This document shows, piece after piece, positions 16,640 through 22,530 of a stretch of DNA of 62,410 nucleotides. Position numbers and translations under genes: made by a program. Source of the DNA: Roseivirga sp. (lineage in GTDB: Bacteria; Bacteroidota; Bacteroidia; Cytophagales; Cyclobacteriaceae); contig JAJCYM010000087.1 in assembly GCA_029262895.1 (NCBI GenBank), positions 1-62,410 on the forward strand, given 5' to 3'. The notes under the pieces were generated by a model. The model did not search any database. It was not told where the DNA came from and worked only from the letters and a program-made list of their open reading frames with translations. The stretch's first letter is position 1; each line of letters starts with the position of its first letter.

Positions 16640-17995
16640 ATGAATACCTTCGAAGATTTAAATCTCAAAAAGCAATTGAAAAACGCCATTGCCGATTTGG
16701 GATTTGAAAAGCCAACCCCCATTCAGCAAGCGTCCTATTCCCCTATTCTTGGGGGTTCCGATTTTGTGGGAATTGCACAAACCGGAACCGGAAAAACGAT
16801 CGCCTACTTGCTTCCTATCTTACAGGATTTGAAATTTTCGGACCAACCACATCCCAGGGTGTTAGTCCTGGCTCCAACCAGAGAGCTGGTCATTCAAATA
16901 GTAGCACAAATCGAAAAGTTAACGCCCTACATCACTGTAAGAGTGTTAGGGGTTTATGGCGGCACTAATAACATGAACTCGCAAAAAAATGCCGTTAGCG
17001 AAGGGATCGATATCATTGTGGGTACGCCCAGAAGATTGTATGACCTTGCTTTGACTAATGTATTACGACTAAAATCCATCAAAAAGCTGGTGATTGATGA
17101 AGTCGATATTATGCTTGATTTTGGCTATAAGACGCAACTAAAAAACATCTTTGAGCACCTGCCAATAAAACGTCAAAACATCCTCTTTTCTGCCACCATG
17201 ACTACCTATGTGGATGAATTGATGGATGATTTTTTAGTTAATCCTGTTAAGAAAACCATCTCTATTAGCGGCACGCCTTTGGACACTATAAGCCAGGAAG
17301 CTTATGCCGTTCCTAATTTTTATACCAAGGCTAACTTATTAAACCATTTATTAAAAGATAAGGAAGCACATAGCAAGGTCTTGATTTTTGTAGGTACTAA
17401 AGTCGGTGCTGACAGACTTTTTGAGACCCTAAATTTTGAATCTGAAACGTCCGTAATTCACTCAAGTAAAGAACAAAATCACCGTACTAAATCCATCGAA
17501 AGCTTCGTCAACGGTACGAGCAGAATTCTAATAGCCACTGATGTGATTTCCCGTGGGATTGATATAGAAAAAATTACTACTGTAATCAGTTTTGATACAC
17601 CTCTCTACCCTGAAAACTATATCCACCGTATAGGAAGAACCGGGAGAGCCGAACAGCAAGGAAGGGCCATCCTTTTTTACAATGAAAAGGAAATAGCTTT
17701 AAAGGAGGCGATTGAAAGCTTGATGAACTACACTATTCCATTCAATGAACTTCCTGAAGAAGTGGAAGTGATTTCTCAACTCACCCCAGAAGAAAAGCCC
17801 AAACCTTTAGATCCACCTGAATCTCCGCATAAAAACACAGCCATAGAAGTTGGGGCTTCCTTTCATGAAAAATCAGCGAAGAACAGTAAAGAAAGAATCG
17901 AGAAAAAAAGTTACTCCAAAAAAATAAAAGAGAGGTACGGAAAACCACTCAGACGTGGCGACAAGATTCAAAACATGAAAAAGAAAAGGAAGTGA
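16640..17995 (+). CDS. DEAD-box-type ATP-dependent RNA helicase with DEVD motif II
   Basis: A 451-residue RNA helicase acting on structured RNA in ribosome assembly or decay. Motifs appear in order: Q motif GFEKPTPIQQ, motif I AQTGTGKT, Ia PTRELV, II DEVD (Val in place of the usual Ala), III SATM, then ATDVISRGIDI and motif VI HRIGRTGRA. The C-terminal about 75 residues are basic and lysine-rich, an RNA-binding tail as in RhlE-like proteins. Of the two possible frames at the 5' end, the ATG at 16640 starts directly with the Q-motif helix and is preferred. It has its own promoter region after repeat copy 4. DUF1456 (18110) follows at 114 bases. Confidence 0.92.
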   Translation: MNTFEDLNLKKQLKNAIADLGFEKPTPIQQASYSPILGGSDFVGIAQTGTGKTIAYLLPILQDLKFSDQPHPRVLVLAPTRELVIQIVAQIEKLTPYITVRVLGVYGGTNNMNSQKNAVSEGIDIIVGTPRRLYDLALTNVLRLKSIKKLVIDEVDIMLDFGYKTQLKNIFEHLPIKRQNILFSATMTTYVDELMDDFLVNPVKKTISISGTPLDTISQEAYAVPNFYTKANLLNHLLKDKEAHSKVLIFVGTKVGADRLFETLNFESETSVIHSSKEQNHRTKSIESFVNGTSRILIATDVISRGIDIEKITTVISFDTPLYPENYIHRIGRTGRAEQQGRAILFYNEKEIALKEAIESLMNYTIPFNELPEEVEVISQLTPEEKPKPLDPPESPHKNTAIEVGASFHEKSAKNSKERIEKKSYSKKIKERYGKPLRRGDKIQNMKKKRK

Positions 17996-18026
17996 TGCAG
18001 CAGTATTTGGTTAGTGCCTGGCTACT

Positions 18027-18056
18027 GCTGGTCTTATAGTTTCGCTGAGGCCAGAA
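18027..18056. repeat. degenerate palindrome related to the dispersed repeat
   Basis: CTGGTCTTATAGTTTCGCTG then AGGCCAG forms an imperfect palindrome (CTGG...CCAG) and shares GTCTTA and TTCGCTGAG with the main family. Membership is likely but weaker than for the other copies. Confidence 0.4.
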
Positions 18057-18109
18057 GGGTATTCGTTTAGATTAAAAATAACGAGTAAAGAAAAAGACAA
18101 AAGGCTCAT

Positions 18110-18604
18110 ATGACCAATAATGATATATTAAGGCGTGTTCGTTACCTGTTTGACTTTAGTGATCTCAAAATGATTGCGCTTTTCAAATTAGCCAATTACG
18201 ATGTCGAGAGAGCGGATGTGATTGGCTGGTTAAAAAAAGAGGACGACCCTTTTTTAGTAGAAATCACAGATAAAGAGTTGGCCCTTTTCCTCAACGGTTT
18301 AATCATTGAAAAACGCGGGAAAAGAGAAGGTCCTCAGGCAGAAGCGGAAGACCCTTTGAGTAATAATATGATCCTTCGGAAACTACGGATTGCATTGAAT
18401 TTGAAAACAGATGACATCTTAGACCTGTTCGCTTTAATAGATAAAAAAATAAGCAAACATGAGCTGAGTGCTTTTTTCCGTAATCCTGATAACAAATCCT
18501 ATCAACCTTTCCTGGATCAGTATCTGAGAAATTTTCTCAATGCATTGCAAACGAAATACAAGAATAAATTATATAAACATTCCATGGACGGCATAGACTG
18601 GTGA
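18110..18604 (+). CDS. DUF1456 family protein (YehS-like)
   Basis: A 164-residue soluble protein made of two copies of the DUF1456 unit. Each has a start like NNDILRRVRYLF / NNMILRKLRIALNL, followed by a D-L-F-K/A-L-I helix and an acidic loop (about 4-75 and 84-160). The family is widespread (E. coli YehS) with no known biochemical role. It lies downstream of the RNA helicase in the same direction and may share its transcript, though the spacer contains a repeat. Confidence 0.82.
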   Translation: MTNNDILRRVRYLFDFSDLKMIALFKLANYDVERADVIGWLKKEDDPFLVEITDKELALFLNGLIIEKRGKREGPQAEAEDPLSNNMILRKLRIALNLKTDDILDLFALIDKKISKHELSAFFRNPDNKSYQPFLDQYLRNFLNALQTKYKNKLYKHSMDGIDW

Positions 18605-18728
18605 ATTGGAATTCATTCTCCTCCCCTGTTGGGATTCTTCTCCGGTATGCAAAAGGGACAAAGGCTTTGACCCGGATTTATTGGTCAATAAGACCAACAA
18701 AGGCCTAGGAATCATATAATACTGACAT

Positions 18729-19178
18729 ATGAAATATACTTGTGAAATTGACATCAACCTGCCTATAGATAGGGTAATGGAATTATGGATTAATGAAAAT
18801 AATTTCAAAGAATGGCAAGATGGATTTATAAAAATCGATCGTATAAGTGGTGAAGAGGGAGTGGTTGGTGCAAAATCCAAAATTTATTTTGCACAAGGCA
18901 AACGCAAAATGGAATTACTTGAAACTATAATTTCAAATAATTTACCTGAGGAAAAAAGTGCACTGTATGAGCATAAACATATGACAAATACTCAAACCAC
19001 CAGGTTTCAGTCAATTGGAGATAACCAAACAAGATATATTTCAGAGGTTGAATACCTCAAATTTAACGGACTTATGCCAAATTTAATGGCCAGATTATTT
19101 TCTGGAATGTTCAAAAAGCAGAGTCAAAAATGGATGAATCAATTCAAGGAATTTGCTGAAGGTGTGAAAGAGAATTAA
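18729..19178 (+). CDS. SRPBCC family protein
   Basis: A 149-residue protein with the START/Bet v1-like helix-grip pattern: opening strand YTCEIDINLPIDRVMELWINENNFKEWQ, a central beta sheet with KSKIYFAQGKRKMEL and TRFQSIGDNQTRYISEVEYL, and a long C-terminal helix MFKKQSQKWMNQFKEFAEG. Such domains bind hydrophobic ligands in a deep pocket; the ligand here is unknown. The following membrane protein gene starts 70 bases later on the same strand. Confidence 0.75.
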   Translation: MKYTCEIDINLPIDRVMELWINENNFKEWQDGFIKIDRISGEEGVVGAKSKIYFAQGKRKMELLETIISNNLPEEKSALYEHKHMTNTQTTRFQSIGDNQTRYISEVEYLKFNGLMPNLMARLFSGMFKKQSQKWMNQFKEFAEGVKEN

Positions 19179-19247
19179 GGACGATTACTAACAAATAATA
19201 AAAACCAAGCACAAGGTGCACAGAGCCCAGATCGTCAAATCGAGACT

Positions 19248-19736
19248 ATGAAGATAAATAGATACTTAGTCGCTGGGGGAATATCCAGTGCAATAGCTTC
19301 AGTCCTGCATATTGCAATAGTTATAGGAGGTCCAGACTGGTATCGCCTTTCTGGAGCGGGCGAGGACATGGCTCAATTGGCCGAAAATGGTTCAACATAT
19401 CCCGCGATAGTCACAACAATAATCGCTGCAATGTTGGCATTGTGGGGACTATACGCTTTTTCGGGTGCAGGGGTCATTAGACGGCTACCTCTATTAAAAT
19501 TAGTCTTGGCAATTATTTCACTGATTTATATTCTAAGAGGTGTTCTTGGAATTCCACTCGCTATCTACATAGATCATCCATATCTCAATGAATTAGAAGG
19601 AAAGATGACATTCATGGTCTTTAGCTCTGCAATTTCCCTGGTTTTTGGATTGTTTTATTTAATCGGCTTAATACAGATTTTGTCAAACAAGGTGAATCAA
19701 GGAGCCACAGCAATAGATAAGAAAACACAGGGCTAA
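19248..19736 (+). CDS. four-helix membrane protein of unknown function
   Basis: A 162-residue integral membrane protein. Hydrophobic segments are visible around residues 7-27, 52-72, 83-103 and 123-145, and a polar loop GGPDWYRLSGAGEDMAQLAE follows the first. The layout resembles DUF3995-like small membrane proteins, but I cannot assign a family with confidence. It may be co-transcribed with the SRPBCC gene upstream. Repeat copy 6 follows 13 bases after its stop codon and may end the transcript. Confidence 0.65.
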   Translation: MKINRYLVAGGISSAIASVLHIAIVIGGPDWYRLSGAGEDMAQLAENGSTYPAIVTTIIAAMLALWGLYAFSGAGVIRRLPLLKLVLAIISLIYILRGVLGIPLAIYIDHPYLNELEGKMTFMVFSSAISLVFGLFYLIGLIQILSNKVNQGATAIDKKTQG

Positions 19737-19749
19737 CCTACAACCTCAA

Positions 19750-19826
19750 CTAGTCTTAGCGTCTCGCTGAGACTTAGCGTTATTCCAATTTGTCTTGTAA
19801 AGGCCTTAGCGAGACGCTAAGGCCAG
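19750..19826. repeat. intergenic palindromic repeat, copy 6 (both arms)
   Basis: Left arm 19750-19773 (CTAGTCTTAGCGTCTCGCTG, then AGAC) and right arm 19802-19826 (CCTTAGCGAGACGCTAAGGC). The left arm is identical to copy 1. The right arm contains the perfect hairpin CTTAGCG-AGA-CGCTAAG. The rest of the 330-base spacer up to 20067 holds only a GTCAC/GTGAC hairpin near 19927 and a GACGTT motif at 19938. Confidence 0.8.
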
Positions 19827-20067
19827 AAAGAGACTATCCTATCACAATAATCAAATTTATTTCTTTGACAATTGAAGTTAGCACGGATTGTCTCTTCCTT
19901 TTCTATAGCGTTTAACTTCTTGTCTTGTCACAGCGTCAGTGACGTTCATTATATGCATAATACAACCAAACTATCTTAAAATGATTATATTCACTTTACC
20001 CTGGGTGGTTAACAAGCATATGTCTTATATCCAGAATTGGGCTCAATAATAATATTGGCAAACAAAT

Positions 20068-20724
20068 ATGCTACCATTCAAAATTTCTACTAAATGGATT
20101 ACAATTGAAGTTTACCGAAGAGGTATTGTATTTACGGTTGCTTCCCTCTTATTAACATCTGGAGTAATCATGTGCAATGAAAACATACTCCTTGCATTAA
20201 TTTCAATTGTGAATAATCAGGTTTTCAATGCAAGTGATAACACTGCATTATACATCGGATTCCTTTTAATATTGATTTCATTATTTTTGTTTTATCTCTT
20301 AATTATTAACTGGAGAAAGGAGATATACTCTAATGTATTTCTTGAAGTTAGGAAAGCAGTAGACAGTTTTGGAACAGCTTGGAGAGCAAGGGTTAGGCAT
20401 GCTTCACCCTCAACTCTAAGAGAACTTCACACCAAGGCGCATAGTGACTATCAAGATGGTTTTAACTTTATAAGAGATAATCAAACATTGATTGATATTG
20501 AATGTTATAACAAAACTTGGGAACTACTAAATAAAGTGGGGGAAGAAATAATCGAACTTGACACTTACATTAATTGTCTAACTAAAATAGAAAATGGAGA
20601 GGCAGTAGATTACGATCCGAAACTAGCAAATGAATCAAGTAGTACATTTGTTCAGACAATAGTTGACTTACATAAAGAGTTTGTAGAATTAATAAGGGAG
20701 AAGGAAAAATATAGAATAAAATAA
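20068..20724 (+). CDS. two-helix membrane protein with cytoplasmic helical domain, unknown
   Basis: A 218-residue protein with transmembrane segments near residues 20-45 and 60-80, followed by a long charged, mainly helical domain (about 85-218) with possible coiled-coil character near the end (VDLHKEFVELIREKEKYR). No signature recognised. Codon use is AT-rich compared with the neighbours, and the gene sits between two copies of the dispersed repeat (19750 and 20741), so it may be a recent arrival. The start ATG is the only good one before the first membrane helix. Confidence 0.6.
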   Translation: MLPFKISTKWITIEVYRRGIVFTVASLLLTSGVIMCNENILLALISIVNNQVFNASDNTALYIGFLLILISLFLFYLLIINWRKEIYSNVFLEVRKAVDSFGTAWRARVRHASPSTLRELHTKAHSDYQDGFNFIRDNQTLIDIECYNKTWELLNKVGEEIIELDTYINCLTKIENGEAVDYDPKLANESSSTFVQTIVDLHKEFVELIREKEKYRIK

Positions 20725-20740
20725 CGGTGCCCCCTAATAA

Positions 20741-20763
20741 CCTTAGCGAGACGCTAAGACCAG
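20741..20763. repeat. intergenic palindromic repeat, copy 7 (right arm only)
   Basis: CCTTAGCGAGACGCTAAGAC (20741-20760) followed by CAG; it contains the perfect hairpin CTTAGCG-AGA-CGCTAAG. It lies between the convergent genes ending at 20724 (+) and 20772 (-), where a hairpin could act as a bidirectional terminator. Confidence 0.7.
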
Positions 20764-20771
20764 AAATAGCG

Positions 20772-21782
20772 TTAATCCCGTACTGCTGAAAAGTACTCGG
20801 GTACTAAGCCCTTAATCTTATCTAAGGTTTCAGTTACTGTTAAATCACTCATACCACCTGAAGCATTGGCGTGTCCACCTCCATCAAAGTGTTCTGCCGC
20901 CATTATATTCACTGGATTCTCCTCCCCTTTCGAACGGAAAGATATTTTCATGATGCCATTTCTTTCTGAAAACACAATTGCGGCCTTCATTCCTTGAATA
21001 GATAGGGCCTGGTTTGCTAAGCTATCGGTATCACCTTTTTGATAATTATATTTCGCTAATTCTTCTTTCGATAAGGAGATAACAGATACCATATAGTCTT
21101 CCAGAACCTCCAATTTTTCGCACATGGCATAACCTTGCAAACGCAAACGACTCGCTGTGTTATTATCGCTTAGCACTTCATGCACCAAATGGTGCTCTAC
21201 GCCTGCGGCTAATAACTTTGCCAATACTTCGTGCGTGCGTGGCTTTGTAGAAGGGAACCTAAAACTACCCGTATCTGTCATTATACCGAGATACAAAGGC
21301 GTCCCAATTTCCTGGTCGAGCAAGGCACCATTGCCTGATTGTTCGATTAACTCGACAATCAACTCAGAAGTAGAAGAAGCAGCAGTTTCAGACACAGCTA
21401 AAGTTGGGAACGTTTCTGGATTTAAATGATGGTCAATCATTACTGTCTTGCATGTTACCGCCTCCAACAAGGCTTGCATATCAGGCCCAATACGGTTGGT
21501 AGCATTGTAGTCCAAACAAAACACCAAGTCAGCTGTTGCAAAAGCTGTAGCTACTTCTTCTGGTTGCTCTTTCATTAAAATAAAGGCCGAAGTATCTAAC
21601 CAATACAAAAAACCAGGTGCCGGATCTGGGTGACAAACAGTAGCTGTTTTACCCAGCTTTTCAATAAAACGCAGCAGGCCTAATGAGCTACCTATTGAAT
21701 CGCCATCAGGAGACTTATGTGATGTGATTACAATGTTTGAGGCAGCTTTAATCTCAGCTTCTATTTGTTGATATATATTCAT
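20772..21782 (-). CDS. nrnA: DHH/DHHA1 phosphoesterase (NrnA-like oligoribonuclease / pAp phosphatase)
   Basis: A 336-residue metal-dependent phosphoesterase that degrades short oligoribonucleotides and 3'-phosphoadenosine 5'-phosphate. The N-terminal DHH domain (about 1-200) shows HKSPDGDSIGSSLGLLRF, DYNATNRIG, the DHH motif MIDHHLNP near residue 117 and GIMTDTGSFRF. The C-terminal DHHA1 domain ends with the substrate motif GGGHANASGG. Manganese ligands all seem present. It is transcribed alone, convergent with the plus-strand membrane protein gene. pAp removal would link it to sulfur assimilation. Confidence 0.92.
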   Translation of the reverse strand: MNIYQQIEAEIKAASNIVITSHKSPDGDSIGSSLGLLRFIEKLGKTATVCHPDPAPGFLYWLDTSAFILMKEQPEEVATAFATADLVFCLDYNATNRIGPDMQALLEAVTCKTVMIDHHLNPETFPTLAVSETAASSTSELIVELIEQSGNGALLDQEIGTPLYLGIMTDTGSFRFPSTKPRTHEVLAKLLAAGVEHHLVHEVLSDNNTASRLRLQGYAMCEKLEVLEDYMVSVISLSKEELAKYNYQKGDTDSLANQALSIQGMKAAIVFSERNGIMKISFRSKGEENPVNIMAAEHFDGGGHANASGGMSDLTVTETLDKIKGLVPEYFSAVRD

Positions 21783-22104
21783 GTAAGACTATTATTTCTA
21801 TGTAAACAAGCTTGGAGAAATCCTTCAAGGCGTTTTTATGTTTTCTATATTTAGGTTGTTTCAAGCGCCCTAAAATTTATGTTATTGCGAATGTAGTGAT
21901 AGTGGAACGTGGTAATTTAGAAATTTAAAAAAAGACTAATTATCATCGATATATAACTTCCTTTGGGTGTATATCAATGATAAGTCTGATTGATATACAA
22001 TGTTGGCGGTTACTTAAGAAAATCTACCGGATTGAAATTTACAGGAGATTTTAAATTGAATTGAAACACCAAAATTAAGACTTTACAAAACTAAAAGTGG
22101 AATT
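21783..22104. other. 322-base AT-rich spacer with palindromes
   Basis: No coding frame with protein-like composition is present. It contains the promoter side of nrnA (minus strand), a 14-base-arm palindrome at 21940-21983, and a possible cassette boundary GTTGGCG at 22002-22008, which are described separately. The remaining bases (22009-22104) lead into the VOC gene. Confidence 0.5.
21940..22008 (+). other. possible third cassette boundary: AT-rich palindrome with core GTTGGCG
   Basis: Arms TTATCATCGATATA (21940-21953) and TATATCAATGATAA (21970-21983) pair at 13 of 14 positions. About 20 bases on, GATATACAAT leads into GTTGGCG (22002-22008), much like the cassette boundary at 5133. A near complement, CACCAAC (one mismatch to CGCCAAC), lies at 22472-22478 just after the following gene. 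Confidence 0.4.
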
Positions 22105-22455
22105 ATGCTGACAGACATCAACCCGAAATTACCAATGCGTAATAAACGCGCCACAAGAGATTATTACATAAATCAATTAGGTTTTCAAGAAATAGGCGAT
22201 TATGAAGGGTATTTAATGGTAAAAAAGGATCAAATAGAAATTCATTTTTTTGAATTTAAGGCACTTGACCCAAAAGAAAATTATGGACAGGTATATATAA
22301 GAACCAACGACATTGACGGTTTATATAAATCATTGCTTGACAATAAAACCGAAATTCACCCAAACGGACCATTGCAGACCAAACCATGGGGACAAAAGGA
22401 ATTTGCCTTGCTTGACCCAGATAGTAATCTATTGACATTTGGACAAAGTATTTAG
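22105..22455 (+). CDS. VOC family protein, bleomycin-resistance-like
   Basis: A 116-residue VOC-fold protein resembling the bleomycin-binding (Ble/Sh) group. It has PKLPMRNKRATRDYYINQLG at the start, then IEIHFFEF, the metal-fold strand YGQVYIRTNDIDGLYKSL, and the closing KPWGQKEFALLDPDSNLLTFGQ, which is typical of Ble. Such proteins sequester glycopeptide antibiotics, but many homologues have other ligands. It lies between possible cassette boundaries (22002 and 22472), where small VOC and resistance proteins are common. The next gene, rapA, is convergent, 75 bases away. Confidence 0.8.
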   Translation: MLTDINPKLPMRNKRATRDYYINQLGFQEIGDYEGYLMVKKDQIEIHFFEFKALDPKENYGQVYIRTNDIDGLYKSLLDNKTEIHPNGPLQTKPWGQKEFALLDPDSNLLTFGQSI

Positions 22456-22530
22456 CCTTAGTTGTTGTTCTCACCAACAAACAGGTGCTCAACAAAAATT
22501 TCATAATCAAAGCCCGCTGAAAGGCCACGT

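Noticed and set aside
4900-20800. CRISPR array from repeated palindromes
   Set aside because: Copies are kilobases apart, differ in arms, and have no regular spacers; no cas genes are present.
16589-21957. GTTATAT (16589) and ATATAAC (21951) as ends of one cassette
   Set aside because: The 7-mers are complementary, but the distance covers five kilobases and six genes, too long and mixed for a cassette; AT-rich chance is likely.
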